Of a DNA stretch of 64,000 nt, positions 34,586 through 43,526 are shown one piece after another. This DNA is from CBDFHC01 sp965247585 (GTDB lineage: Bacteria; Chloroflexota; Dehalococcoidia; Lucifugimonadales; GCA-2712585): NCBI GenBank assembly GCA_965247585.1, contig CBDFHC010000005.1:620001-684000 (forward strand), given 5' to 3'. Numbering within the stretch: position 1 is the first letter of the stretch; every line of letters starts with the position of its first letter. Under the pieces are notes generated by a model that worked only from the letters and a program-made list of their open reading frames with translations, was not told the origin of the DNA and made no database searches. Position numbers and translations under genes: made by a program.

Positions 34586-36153
34586 TACCCGCCTCCCGTC
34601 AGCCTCGCCACGCCCCGCATCGTGGGGCCTCCGTTGCTCATCCGCTTCGCCTGCATCGGCTGCCCCTTGCCGCAGTTGGGTATGGGGTACATGCGAAAGT
34701 CTTTCCCCACCGCGTCAATGCTCATGAAATAGTCCCGGCTGTCCGAAGTTATCCCCCCATCCCGGTACAGCCGCCCCAGCTCCCCGTTCCGTATCTCGTA
34801 CACCTTCACCGCCGTGATTCGAAAGTTCTCCCGCGACTCGGCAATGGACGGCGTGCGGTGCCCCGAAACGAAGTACCCATGCTCCACCTCTCGCACCATT
34901 TCCCCGGGGTCCCGCTCCCCCGCCGCGAACACCGTGTTGGACATCCGAATCAGGGGAATCAGGTGCGACTCCGAGGCTCGGAAAGAGCCATTCGGCGCAA
35001 CCCCCAGCACCGCGGCGGTCTGCCGGCTGTTTAGGAACTCCTCAAATACGCCGTTCCGTATCTGGTAGGCCCGCCGTGCCGGGGTCCCCTCATGGTCGTA
35101 GTCGTAGTGACCGTACCCCTCCAGCGTCGGGTCCGAGAACGCCGTCACCAACGGTGACGCCACCTGCCGCCCCACCTGGCTCTCTTGCAGGTCCTTCAGC
35201 AGCCAGCTTCGCCCCGCGTACGCCGTCTCCAGCTTCAACGCCCGGTCCAACTCCGAAGGGTGCCCCACCACCTCGTGCACCAGCAGCGCGTTGAAGTGAG
35301 GGTCCGTCACCACCACCTGCGCCTTATCCGGCGGCCTCAGCACCGGCGCGCCCGCCAGTTCCAACGTGTCCGCCCCCACCTTCCCGCAGAAGCTGACAAA
35401 ATCTGGCAGGCGAATAGCATCGCTGTGATGGCCCTCGGTCAGCACCTCCCAACCCCGCTGGTGGCCGGTAAAATCGTACAGCTCCACCGCCCCCTCGTCA
35501 CCCTGGCACACCACCACTGCGAACCCCTCCGTCTGGGCATAAGTCTGCTCTATGTCCCCTCCCTCCGATGAGCAGAACAGCTCCCGAATGAGCGACGTGG
35601 TGACCGACGTTGCGCTGTACACCACTTCCTTCCCCGCGCCCAGGGCCGACCGGCAACCCTCCACCGCCATTCGCAGCGTTTCATCAGGGGAAACTGACCT
35701 GGGATCGTCCCGATACGCCACGGCCACCGTGTCTTGCACTGCCGGCCCCGGCGCCAGGTTGGCCTCATATAGGCTCTGCCCTAGCGCTCTTACCCGCTGC
35801 TTCAGGCTGGACTTGCCTCGGGCGCTGGCCATGGCGCGGCGGTGCGCCTCCCGAAGACCCTCCCACACCACCTGCTCCAACCTCTCGGCGTCCGGGGGGC
35901 CCAGCACCCTGCCGTAGTAGCCCGGCGACGCGGCCCGCCCCCCCGCGATCACCCGCACCCCAAAGCTGAACGCCGCATCCTCCGCCGACGCCTTCGGCTG
36001 GCCGTTCTCCGACGCCGCGCCCCTCTCCTCCCGCAGCTCCAGCCTTACATCGCAATATCGCAGCCCGGGCAACGTCTTCGCCTTCTCCGCCACCAGGGCT
36101 CGCACCATGGGCCGGACCCGGTCCACCAGCTCTACGGAAAGCGCGCTAGCCAT
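34585..36153 (-). CDS. TldD-like catalytic subunit
   Basis: A 522-residue TldD family protein with the zinc site LLVHEVVGHPSELDRALK (HExxxH) near residue 285, making it the catalytic subunit of a TldD/E protease. The C-terminal SNTVFAAGERDPGEMVREV and YFVSGHRTPS segments fit the family. The ATG at 36153 has AGGAG nine bases upstream; an ATG at 36171 would add six residues. It is transcribed with the decayed protease gene and the TldE-like gene downstream. Confidence 0.87.
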   Translation of the reverse strand: MASALSVELVDRVRPMVRALVAEKAKTLPGLRYCDVRLELREERGAASENGQPKASAEDAAFSFGVRVIAGGRAASPGYYGRVLGPPDAERLEQVVWEGLREAHRRAMASARGKSSLKQRVRALGQSLYEANLAPGPAVQDTVAVAYRDDPRSVSPDETLRMAVEGCRSALGAGKEVVYSATSVTTSLIRELFCSSEGGDIEQTYAQTEGFAVVVCQGDEGAVELYDFTGHQRGWEVLTEGHHSDAIRLPDFVSFCGKVGADTLELAGAPVLRPPDKAQVVVTDPHFNALLVHEVVGHPSELDRALKLETAYAGRSWLLKDLQESQVGRQVASPLVTAFSDPTLEGYGHYDYDHEGTPARRAYQIRNGVFEEFLNSRQTAAVLGVAPNGSFRASESHLIPLIRMSNTVFAAGERDPGEMVREVEHGYFVSGHRTPSIAESRENFRITAVKVYEIRNGELGRLYRDGGITSDSRDYFMSIDAVGKDFRMYPIPNCGKGQPMQAKRMSNGGPTMRGVARLTGGG

Positions 36154-36230
36154 GGGGCAAGGCTCCTGCAATAGATAGGCCGGCCAAACGATATGCCCTC
36201 GGGCAGCCGCTCATCCACCCCGTCCCACCC

Positions 36231-37916
36231 CTATCCAGTGACCGCCCCCTGGGACGCCGAGGACACCAGCTTGGCGTACTTGGCCAACGCCCCGGTGGGG
36301 TACTCCGTTGGCCGTGGCGTCCACTGCGCGGCTCGACGCTCCAGCTCCTCCTGGGATAGATCCACGTCCAGACGGCGGTTGCCGCAGTCCACGGTTACGG
36401 TGTCACCCTCCTGCAACAGCGCGATGGGTCCCCCCACCGCCGCCTCCGGGGCCACGTGGCCTACCATCAGCCCGTGCGTTGCACCGGAGAAGCGCCCGTC
36501 GGTCATCAGCGCCACGGTCTCTCCCAACCCCTGCCCCACCAGCGCGCCGGTTACCGTCAGCATCTCCCGCATCCCCGGTCCACCCTTGGGGCCCTCGTAC
36601 CGGATCACTACTACGTCTCCCGCCATTATCTGCTGCGCCTGAATGGCCGCGAAGGCGTCCTCCTCCCGGTCGAACACCCGGGCCGGCCCCTTCTGGTACA
36701 GGTGCTGCTTGCCCGCCACCTTCACCACACACCCCTCCGGGGCCAGGTTGCCCTTCAGGATCGCCAGCCCTCCGCTGGGGTCTATGGGGTCCTCCACTGT
36801 CGATACGATATTCTGCTCCACGTCGGTCCGCACGCCCTCCAGGTTGGCCCGCAGCGTCTTGCCCGTGACCGTCATCACGTCCCCATGCAGCAACCCCGCG
36901 TCAAGAAGCCGCTTCATCACGAACGGCACCCCGCCTATCCGGTCCAGGTCCGCCATCAGGTAGCGTCCCCCCGGCTTCATGTCCACTATGTACGGCGTGC
37001 GGCTGCTTATGGTGTCGAACTCTTCAATGGTGAAGGGCACCCCCGCCTCCTGGGCTATCGCCAGGAAGTGCAGCACCGCGTTCGTGGAGCCCCCCATGGC
37101 CGCCACCACCGTGATGGCGTTCTCAATCGATTCCTTTGTGATGATGTCCCGCGGTCGAATTCCCCGCTCCATCAGCTCCATCACCTGCTCGCCCGCCCTG
37201 TGCGCCATCTGCAGCTTGCGGCCGTCCACCGCGGGTATCGACGCGTCGCCGGGAAGCGCCATGCCCAGCGCTTCTATGGAAGAGGACATCGTGTTGGCCG
37301 TGAACATCCCCGCGCAGGAACCTGGCCCGGGGCAGGCGGCGCACTCCACCTCCCGCAGCTCTTCCCTGGAGATGCTCCCCTTGCTGTATGCCCCCACCGC
37401 CTCAAACACGTCTTGAATGCTCAGGTCCCGACCCTGATATCTCCCCGGCAGGATGGTGCCGCCGTAGACGAACACCGAGGGAATGTTCAGCCGCGCTATG
37501 GCCATCAACATGCCCGGCAGGTTCTTGTCGCACCCCGCCACCGTCACCAGCCCGTCGAACCCTTCGGCAAAGGCCACCAGCTCTATCGAGTCCGCAATCA
37601 CCTCCCGGCTAACCAGGGAGGCCTTCATCCCCTGGGTGCCCATGGAAATCGCGTCGCTCACCGTTATCGTCCCGAACTGGAACGGAGTGCCCGAAGCAGC
37701 CCGCACCCCCTGCATCGCCGCCTGGCACACCTGGGACAGGTGCGCGTTACACGGCGTCACATCGCTCCCCAGGTTGGGTACCCCTACGAAGGGTTGCTCC
37801 AGCTCCCGGTCGTTCAGTCCTACGGCCCGCAGCATCGCCCGGGCCGGCGCCCGGTCCGCTCCGTCCATTATCACGCTGCTATTGGGCCTCATTCGGGACG
37901 TGGTCTTGGTGGTCAT
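36231..37916 (-). CDS. ilvD: Dihydroxy-acid dehydratase
   Basis: A 561-residue IlvD, which dehydrates dihydroxy acids in valine, leucine and isoleucine synthesis. Cluster ligands are in TPCNAHL (about residue 58), VAGCDKNLPGML (about residue 128) and CPGPGSCAGMFTANTM (about residue 200). The ATG at 37916 has GAGGAG upstream and gives the normal family length; the longer open frame to 38093 covers a promoter region and is unlikely. It is divergent from the hydroxyacid dehydrogenase gene. Confidence 0.95.
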   Translation of the reverse strand: MTTKTTSRMRPNSSVIMDGADRAPARAMLRAVGLNDRELEQPFVGVPNLGSDVTPCNAHLSQVCQAAMQGVRAASGTPFQFGTITVSDAISMGTQGMKASLVSREVIADSIELVAFAEGFDGLVTVAGCDKNLPGMLMAIARLNIPSVFVYGGTILPGRYQGRDLSIQDVFEAVGAYSKGSISREELREVECAACPGPGSCAGMFTANTMSSSIEALGMALPGDASIPAVDGRKLQMAHRAGEQVMELMERGIRPRDIITKESIENAITVVAAMGGSTNAVLHFLAIAQEAGVPFTIEEFDTISSRTPYIVDMKPGGRYLMADLDRIGGVPFVMKRLLDAGLLHGDVMTVTGKTLRANLEGVRTDVEQNIVSTVEDPIDPSGGLAILKGNLAPEGCVVKVAGKQHLYQKGPARVFDREEDAFAAIQAQQIMAGDVVVIRYEGPKGGPGMREMLTVTGALVGQGLGETVALMTDGRFSGATHGLMVGHVAPEAAVGGPIALLQEGDTVTVDCGNRRLDVDLSQEELERRAAQWTPRPTEYPTGALAKYAKLVSSASQGAVTG

Positions 37917-38029
37917 CCGGTTCTCCTCTGCGATGCGACTTCGCGCCATTATAAGGTGACGCCGGAAAGGGGTACAACGGCCCGAATAATAGCGTGTACC
38001 CGCCACGGCGCCCGCGCCAAACGCCCCGT

Positions 38030-38059
38030 TTGGAACGGCTAACGGCCTTGGGCTATAAT
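38030..38059 (+). promoter_or_regulatory. Sigma-70-type promoter for the hydroxyacid dehydrogenase gene
   Basis: TTGGAA at 38030-38035, an 18-bp spacer and TATAAT at 38054-38059. It ends 27 bp before the GTG start at 38087. Confidence 0.65.
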
Positions 38060-38086
38060 TCGCCAATCTTTCACCGAAGGGACACC

Positions 38087-39067
38087 GTGTCACTACCCAA
38101 GGCCTTCGTTACCCGCATGGTCCCCCAGCCCGCCCTGGAGATGGTGCGCGCCGCCGCCAACGTCGAAGTCTGGCCCCACGAAGCGCCACCCTCCCCGGAA
38201 GAGCTCCGCCATAAAGCCTCCCAGGTGGACGGCCTCTTCATCAACATCATGGACCGGGTGGACGCCGCGCTCCTGGATGCCGCTCCTGGACTTAAAGTCA
38301 TCAGCCAGATGGCCGCCGGGCTGGACAACGTGGACGTGGCCGAGGCCACCCGCCGCGGCATCCCGGTGGGCTACACCCCGGGGGTCGTCTCCGAGGCCAC
38401 CGCGGACCAGGCCTTCGCTCTGCTTCTCTCGGCGGCCCGGCGTCTGGCCCAGTCCGAGCGGTGGCTCCGCAGCGGGAGCTGGAACATTGCCTTCCACCCG
38501 CTACACTGGCTGGGCGCAGAGGTGAACCACGCCACCCTGGGCATCGTCGGCATGGGGCGCATCGGCCTGGAGATGGCCAAACGCGCCCGCGGGTTCGATA
38601 TGCGCATCCTCTACCACAGCCACACCCCCAAGCCGGAGGCCGAGTCCCTCTATGAGATGACCTACACCGACCTTATCACCCTGCTGCGCGAGTCAGACTT
38701 TGTCAGCCTACACGTCCCCCTGACCCCGGAGACCCGCCACCTCATCAGCGACGAAGAGCTGGGACAGATGAAGCCCACCGCCATCCTCATCAACGCCGCC
38801 CGGGGGCCGGTGGTCGATTCCAAAGCCCTCTACCGGGCGCTGAAGGAAGAACGCATCGCCGGTGCCGGACTGGACGTCACAGACCCGGAGCCCATCCCCT
38901 CGGACGACCCTCTGCTCACCCTGGACAACATCGTCATAGCCCCGCACCTGGGCAGCGCCAGCGTCCGGACCCGCACCGCGATGGCCGTCATGGCGGCCCG
39001 CAACCTCATCGCCGGCCTACAAGGGGAGCGCCTCCACCACTGCGCCAACGAGCAGGTGTACGGCTAA
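38087..39067 (+). CDS. D-2-hydroxyacid dehydrogenase (glyoxylate/hydroxypyruvate reductase type)
   Basis: A 326-residue D-isomer 2-hydroxyacid dehydrogenase. Features: MAAGLDNVDVAEATRRGI near residue 70, NAD motif GIVGMGRIG near residue 152, the catalytic Arg in NAARGPVVDSKAL near residue 235, the Glu in DVTDPEPIPSDDPLL, and His in APHLGSAS. It resembles glyoxylate or hydroxypyruvate reductases. GTG start with GAAGGG upstream and a good promoter. Unlike the related protein at 7864, all catalytic residues are kept. Confidence 0.92.
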   Translation: MSLPKAFVTRMVPQPALEMVRAAANVEVWPHEAPPSPEELRHKASQVDGLFINIMDRVDAALLDAAPGLKVISQMAAGLDNVDVAEATRRGIPVGYTPGVVSEATADQAFALLLSAARRLAQSERWLRSGSWNIAFHPLHWLGAEVNHATLGIVGMGRIGLEMAKRARGFDMRILYHSHTPKPEAESLYEMTYTDLITLLRESDFVSLHVPLTPETRHLISDEELGQMKPTAILINAARGPVVDSKALYRALKEERIAGAGLDVTDPEPIPSDDPLLTLDNIVIAPHLGSASVRTRTAMAVMAARNLIAGLQGERLHHCANEQVYG

Positions 39068-39295
39068 ATGCCGGACGCAGAACTGCCCCCACCGGTCCCG
39101 GAGTCCACAGGACCTTTGTCCGAAGCCGCCGATTCGCTAGAAGATGACGCCGAGCTATACCCGTTCTACCGGGCTATAGACCCGGTCTTGGATACGCTCT
39201 GGGACAATGAAATGGACGCGATCTACGACGATCTTCCCGAGGTTACTACCAGCCTTCCCCCCTCCCATCTAAGCAGGAGAGTGCAGGGAACCTAG
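39068..39295 (+). CDS. Small acidic hypothetical protein
   Basis: A 75-residue frame starting with ATG directly after the TAA of the dehydrogenase gene. The sequence is acidic and Pro-rich (LEDDAELYPFYRAIDPVLD). The last 10 or so residues are encoded by a dispersed repeat, so the original C-terminus may have been replaced. I recognise no family. The tight spacing supports translation; it may still be spurious. Confidence 0.45.
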   Translation: MPDAELPPPVPESTGPLSEAADSLEDDAELYPFYRAIDPVLDTLWDNEMDAIYDDLPEVTTSLPPSHLSRRVQGT

Positions 39296-39330
39296 GTTCT
39301 CTGCCGGGTGTTTGAGGGTGTCCCTCAAGA
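39271..39330. repeat. Dispersed hairpin repeat, copy 6 (compensated stem)
   Basis: AGGAGAGTGCAGGGAACC then TTGAGGG-TGT-CCCTCAA at 39312-39328. Compared with copies 1, 3 and 4 the outer C-G pair is replaced by T-A, a compensatory change that keeps the stem. It lies at the convergent end of the small acidic gene and thiD. Confidence 0.75.
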
Positions 39331-40125
39331 ACTAATCCCCTCAAAAAAATGCTCCAGCGGCCCGTGGCCACCGCCTATCGGCCGCGCCGTCCTGATCGCC
39401 TCCGTTACGTACCGTTTGGCCTGACGCACCGCCTCCTCCAGCTCCAGCCCCTTCGCCAGTCCCGCCGCGATAGCCGACGCGAACGTGCACCCCGTGCCGT
39501 GGGTGTTCCTGCTTTCGATACGGGGCACGATGAACTCCCTCACCGCCGCGTCACCGATATAAAGCCGGTCCACCGCCGCCCCCGTCAGGTGACCCCCCTT
39601 CACCACCACCGCCTTTACCCCTGTCTCCAGGATGCGCCGCGCCGCCTCGGCCACGTCCTCCGGCGACGCAATTTCCATCCCCGCCAGCACCTCCGCTTCC
39701 GGCACGTTGGGCGTCACCACCGTGGCCAGCGGCAGCAGCTCCGTACGAAGCGCGTCCACCGCATTCGAATGCAGCAGCCGGTCCCCGCTCTTCGCCACCA
39801 TCACCGGGTCCACCACCAGCTTCTCTACCCCATGTCGCCGCAACTCGTCCGCCACGGCCTCAATTATCTCCACGCTGGCCAGCATCCCCGTCTTCACCGC
39901 GTCGGCCCCTATGTCCAAAAGCACCGCCTCTATCTGGGCGCGAATGTTGCCGACCGGCACTTCATGCACGGCGGTCACTTGTAGCGTGTTCTGGGCCGTA
40001 ACCGCAGTCACCACGGACGTCCCGTAGACCCCCAGCGCGGCGAAAGTCTTTAAGTCCGCTTGGATTCCCGCGCCCCCACCCGAGTCCGACCCCGCTATGG
40101 TCATGGCCCGGGGGACAGCGTTCAC
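39325..40125 (-). CDS. thiD: ThiD, hydroxymethylpyrimidine phosphate kinase
   Basis: A 266-residue ribokinase-like kinase that phosphorylates HMP and HMP-phosphate in thiamin synthesis. Motifs: AMTIAGSDSGGGAGIQADLKTF at the N-terminus, the DPVMVAKSG segment near residue 107, and the catalytic NTHGTGCTFASAIAAGLAKG near residue 208. The GTG at 40125 overlaps the tenA stop as GTGA; longer starts lie inside tenA. It is the last gene of the riboswitch-controlled thiamin operon. Confidence 0.94.
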   Translation of the reverse strand: MNAVPRAMTIAGSDSGGGAGIQADLKTFAALGVYGTSVVTAVTAQNTLQVTAVHEVPVGNIRAQIEAVLLDIGADAVKTGMLASVEIIEAVADELRRHGVEKLVVDPVMVAKSGDRLLHSNAVDALRTELLPLATVVTPNVPEAEVLAGMEIASPEDVAEAARRILETGVKAVVVKGGHLTGAAVDRLYIGDAAVREFIVPRIESRNTHGTGCTFASAIAAGLAKGLELEEAVRQAKRYVTEAIRTARPIGGGHGPLEHFFEGISS

Positions 40126-40778
40126 TGGGGCCACGCCTCGCCGTGGTAGGCCATCTCGAAGAACATGTACTCGTAACGCAGGCAGTCGCGAAAGATTCGT
40201 TCCAGCCGCGCCCTGTCCGGGTCCTGCGCCGCGTCCAGGGTCCGCCGCATATAAGAAACGAAGTCCGAAAGCTCCGGGCCGGCGTGCAGATCTATCCACA
40301 TCTTGTAGTACCGGTTCTGGGGGACCTTCCCCGCCGCCACCAGCCGCTTCGCCCAGTCGTTATAGTCCCACTCCACGCACAGCAGCGCGGCGATGATCTC
40401 TTCAAAGCTGCCCTGGTTGGCCACGTTCACCAGATAGCCGTTGAACCCTAGGGACGTCGGCAGCGGTTCCAGCTCCCGCACCTGCTCCGGCGTCAGCCCT
40501 TCCTCCCGAAAGTAGTCCTGGAACAGCAGCTCCTCGCCCCGCAACACACCGTCAAGAAACCCTGAAATCTGCCGCGCGTCGTCAAAAGTTGGCGCCTTCG
40601 AGACGCCCATGCTCAGCAGGTGGGTCCAAGCCCTCAGAAACAGGTGGTCCTGCTCAAAATAAACCTTGAACTTCTCCCACGGCAGCGTGCCGTCCCCCAT
40701 CTCTACCACGAAGGGATGGCGGACCATCTTCTCCCACAGCGGCGCCACGCCCTTTTGAAGCTCTTCGGTCAGACTCAT
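40122..40778 (-). CDS. tenA: TenA, aminopyrimidine aminohydrolase (thiaminase II)
   Basis: A 218-residue TenA. The family start (LWEKMVRHPFVVEMGDGTLP), the FKVYFEQDHLFLRAW region with the substrate-binding residues near residue 40, the central YLVNVANQGSF and the C-terminal YEYMFFEMAY with its Glu are present. TenA salvages base-degraded thiamin by releasing HMP for ThiD, which fits the neighbouring ThiXYZ-type transporter. The start overlaps the rsuA-like gene by 4 bp. Confidence 0.93.
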   Translation of the reverse strand: MSLTEELQKGVAPLWEKMVRHPFVVEMGDGTLPWEKFKVYFEQDHLFLRAWTHLLSMGVSKAPTFDDARQISGFLDGVLRGEELLFQDYFREEGLTPEQVRELEPLPTSLGFNGYLVNVANQGSFEEIIAALLCVEWDYNDWAKRLVAAGKVPQNRYYKMWIDLHAGPELSDFVSYMRRTLDAAQDPDRARLERIFRDCLRYEYMFFEMAYHGEAWPQ

Positions 40779-41524
40779 CCGGTCCGGCCTCCCTCTTTCA
40801 ACGGGTGGCGCGCCACAGGACGCAGCAGCGCCAGTTCTTGCAGCGTCAGTTCCATGACACGGCCCGGCAACAGGTTGCCCAGCTTCAGCCCGCCGATGCG
40901 CACCCTCCGAAGCTGTTTCACCGTGCGGCCCGCCGCCAGAAACATCAGCCGCAGCTCCCGCTTCTTTCCCTCATGTATCGTCACCGAGTACCACGCGTCC
41001 AGTAGCTTTCGCAACCTGACAATCCTGGCCGGGGCGGTGGGCCGGCCGTTGATGCGGACACCCCCTTCCAGCTCCACCAGTTGCTCCTCCGTCAGATGCC
41101 GGTCCAGAAGGACGTGGTACTCCTTTTCCACCTCGAATTTTGGGTGCGTCAGCAGGTGCGCCAGGTCACCGTCGTTGGTCATGATCAGCAGGCCGGACGT
41201 GCTCGCGTCCAGTCTGCCCACCGGGTAAAGGCGGAAGTCCCGGAACGCCGCCGGCACCAGGTGCACCACCGTGCGGCGGCCCCGCTCGTCGGACACGGTG
41301 GAGATAACCCCCACTGGCTTGTTCAGCTTCAGGTACACCTTTTGGGACGGGGCGGCTACTGCTTGACCCTCCACGGTGACTTCATCAGCCTCTGGGTCCA
41401 CCGGCTTGGAGGACTGCTCCACCACAGCCCCGTTCACCTGCACCTTGCCATTCACCAGCAAGTCAAAGCAGCGACGCCGCGACCCTACTCCCGCGGCCGT
41501 GAGAAATCCAATTATCGGTTGCAC
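40775..41524 (-). CDS. RsuA/RluB-family pseudouridine synthase
   Basis: A 249-residue rRNA pseudouridine synthase. An S4 RNA-binding domain is at residues 1-60 (FLTAAGVGSRRRCFDLLVNG) and the catalytic Asp lies in PVGRLDASTSGLLIMTNDG near residue 105. It would modify rRNA or possibly 23S helix positions. The GTG at 41524 gives the standard N-terminus; longer frames would start within the upstream gene's region. It is embedded between thiamin genes, overlapping tenA by 4 bp, so its expression should follow thiamin levels. Confidence 0.9.
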   Translation of the reverse strand: MQPIIGFLTAAGVGSRRRCFDLLVNGKVQVNGAVVEQSSKPVDPEADEVTVEGQAVAAPSQKVYLKLNKPVGVISTVSDERGRRTVVHLVPAAFRDFRLYPVGRLDASTSGLLIMTNDGDLAHLLTHPKFEVEKEYHVLLDRHLTEEQLVELEGGVRINGRPTAPARIVRLRKLLDAWYSVTIHEGKKRELRLMFLAAGRTVKQLRRVRIGGLKLGNLLPGRVMELTLQELALLRPVARHPLKEGGRTG

Positions 41525-41532
41525 CTGCCCCC

Positions 41533-42525
41533 CTAGTTCCCGATCCGCTCTGCGAATTCGTTGGTGAAGGCGTCCTGCGCCTTCACCTGGTCCTTCAGCA
41601 GCCCGTTCTTCTGCATCCAGGCGGTGAAGTCCACCCACCGTGCCCGCTCCTGCCATCCCACCGTCGGCACGCCCACCGTCCACAGCGGCGCTATCAAGTC
41701 CACGCCGGGCCGGTCAATCGCCTGGTCAATCTCCGGGTGCGCCCGGGCCAGCGCGTCCACCGCCGCCTGCGGGTCCTTTCCCGCCTCCTCGTATCCCCGC
41801 AGGAACGCCCTAACGAACCGCCGCGCCGTGTCCGAGTCGTTTTGGAGCAGCTTTTCGTTCGTCACCAGTATAAGCTCGTAGTAGGCGGGCACCCCCCAAT
41901 CCTCCATACGAAGGATGTTCACCGGGTACCCCTCGTTCTCCATGGCAATCGACTCGTGCGTCCAGTAGCAGCCCACGCACGCGTCCACCTGCTTTCCTAT
42001 CAGTGCGGCGCCCAGGTTGAATCCCACGTTCACCAGCTCCACATCCTCCAGGCCCCGCGCCCCGTCCGCCTTCAGCATAGTATCCAATAGCGGCTCGTTG
42101 GTGGGTATGCCGGGATAGCCCACCTTCTTCCCCACCAGTTGCCCCGGCGAGGTAATGCCCGACTCTTTTAGCGTCATCACCGAGTTCAAGGGCCGTTGTA
42201 CTATCCCCGCTATCGAAACCACAGGCACTCCCTCCCCTCGCGCCAGCAGCAGGTCCGGCTGGTAGTTTATCCCGAACTCGTCCGCCCCACTGCCCACCGT
42301 CAGGAGGATGGAGGACGGGTCCTCCGGCGTGTAGGCTGTCACCTCCAACCCCTCCTCCGCGAAGTAGCCATTCTCCATCGCCACGAACAGCCCCACGTGG
42401 TTCGCGTTGGGGAACCAGTCCAGCGCCAGGCTGACCTTCTTCAAACCCCCGTCCGAATCGCTGCAGGCCGCCAGAAGAAACAGCGCCCCCGCTGCCATCA
42501 CCGTGAACAGTAACCTCTTTAACAT
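41533..42525 (-). CDS. thiY: ThiY-like pyrimidine-precursor binding lipoprotein
   Basis: A 330-residue solute-binding protein of the NMT1/THI5-like family. Lipobox LLAAC ends a short signal. The family features LDWFPNANHVGLFVAMENGYF (residues 23-43) and GCYWTHESIAMENEG near residue 186 match ThiY, which binds formylaminopyrimidine from degraded thiamin. The ATG at 42525 (MLKRLLF) gives a normal lipoprotein signal. With thiX and thiZ upstream and tenA downstream, it forms a salvage uptake system. Confidence 0.88.
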   Translation of the reverse strand: MLKRLLFTVMAAGALFLLAACSDSDGGLKKVSLALDWFPNANHVGLFVAMENGYFAEEGLEVTAYTPEDPSSILLTVGSGADEFGINYQPDLLLARGEGVPVVSIAGIVQRPLNSVMTLKESGITSPGQLVGKKVGYPGIPTNEPLLDTMLKADGARGLEDVELVNVGFNLGAALIGKQVDACVGCYWTHESIAMENEGYPVNILRMEDWGVPAYYELILVTNEKLLQNDSDTARRFVRAFLRGYEEAGKDPQAAVDALARAHPEIDQAIDRPGVDLIAPLWTVGVPTVGWQERARWVDFTAWMQKNGLLKDQVKAQDAFTNEFAERIGN

Positions 42526-42677
42526 TTGATGTCCTTCCCCGGCCAACGCCTCGGCCCTGGCCGGTAACCTTCGCCCGAAAATGTAACTTTTCTCCCCCTA
42601 TCGAGGGGAAGATTAAGAGGGGGTGCGGACCTCCCTCTGATTCTCATCCTCTGTGGCGGCAACACTCATCACCCTGC

Positions 42678-43526
42678 CTAACTCCTCTGTTTTTCCGCGT
42701 GGTACCAGGGCAACGAGACCCGCTCCACCACCGCGGCTATAACGAATAGCATCACTCCCATAACCGCCAGGATGAAGATGGCCGCGAAGACCCGCTCCGT
42801 CTGGAACTGCGGTATCGACCGCGTCATCAGATATCCCAGCCCCTGGCTGGCCCCCACCCACTCCCCTATCACTGCCCCTATCACGCTCACCGCCACCGCT
42901 ATCTTTACGCCGGAAAAGAGGAACGGCAGCGATGACGGCACCTGGAGTTTCGAAAATATCTGCCACCGGGACGCGCCGAACGTCTTCATCATCTTCACCA
43001 TGTCCGCGTCTACGGATTTGAGCCCGTCCACCATGTTCACCACTATCGGGAAGAAGCAGATCAGCGCCACCACTATCACCTTGGGCGTCATCCCGTAGCC
43101 CACCCATATCAGCAGCAGCGGGGCAATGGCTATCACCGGCACCGTCTGCGATGCGATGACGAAGGGGTACACGGACCGCTGCACCAGCCGCGAGAAGGCT
43201 ATCCCCAGCGCCAACGAAACGCCCAGCGTGAGCGCCACCGCGAACCCGATCAGCACCTCCTGCAGCGTCACCAAGGTGTGCGTCCACAGCAGCGCCCGAG
43301 ACTGGTACAGCTCGGCGAATATCGCCGATGGCGGCGGCAGCATCCAGTCCGCCACGTTGGCCAGCCGCACCGATGCCTCCCAGGCCCCCAGCGCCCCCGC
43401 GATTATCAGCGCCGGAAGCCCCCACCACAGCGCCGAAGTGAGATACGGTCGCGGCGACCCACCGGGCCACCGCGTCGGGGCGGCCTCGGCTACGCGGGGC
43501 GAACCTACCGTTTTCGCGTCCATCAC
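42678..43526 (-). CDS. thiX: ThiX-like ABC permease
   Basis: A 282-residue membrane permease of the TauC/SsuC/ThiX type with about six predicted membrane helices (for example FVIASQTVPVIAIAPLLLIWVG and ALICFFPIVVNMVDG). The coupling EAA-type loop, MKTFGASRWQIFSKLQVP, is near residue 183. It would carry the substrate bound by ThiY across the membrane. The start overlaps the stop of thiZ. A 152-bp gap separates it from thiY. Confidence 0.9.
   Translation of the reverse strand: MMDAKTVGSPRVAEAAPTRWPGGSPRPYLTSALWWGLPALIIAGALGAWEASVRLANVADWMLPPPSAIFAELYQSRALLWTHTLVTLQEVLIGFAVALTLGVSLALGIAFSRLVQRSVYPFVIASQTVPVIAIAPLLLIWVGYGMTPKVIVVALICFFPIVVNMVDGLKSVDADMVKMMKTFGASRWQIFSKLQVPSSLPFLFSGVKIAVAVSVIGAVIGEWVGASQGLGYLMTRSIPQFQTERVFAAIFILAVMGVMLFVIAAVVERVSLPWYHAEKQRS

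Noticed and set aside
36456..38042. 528-codon plus-strand frame opposite ilvD
   Set aside because: Arg/His/Pro-rich shadow of ilvD running through the ilvD promoter region.
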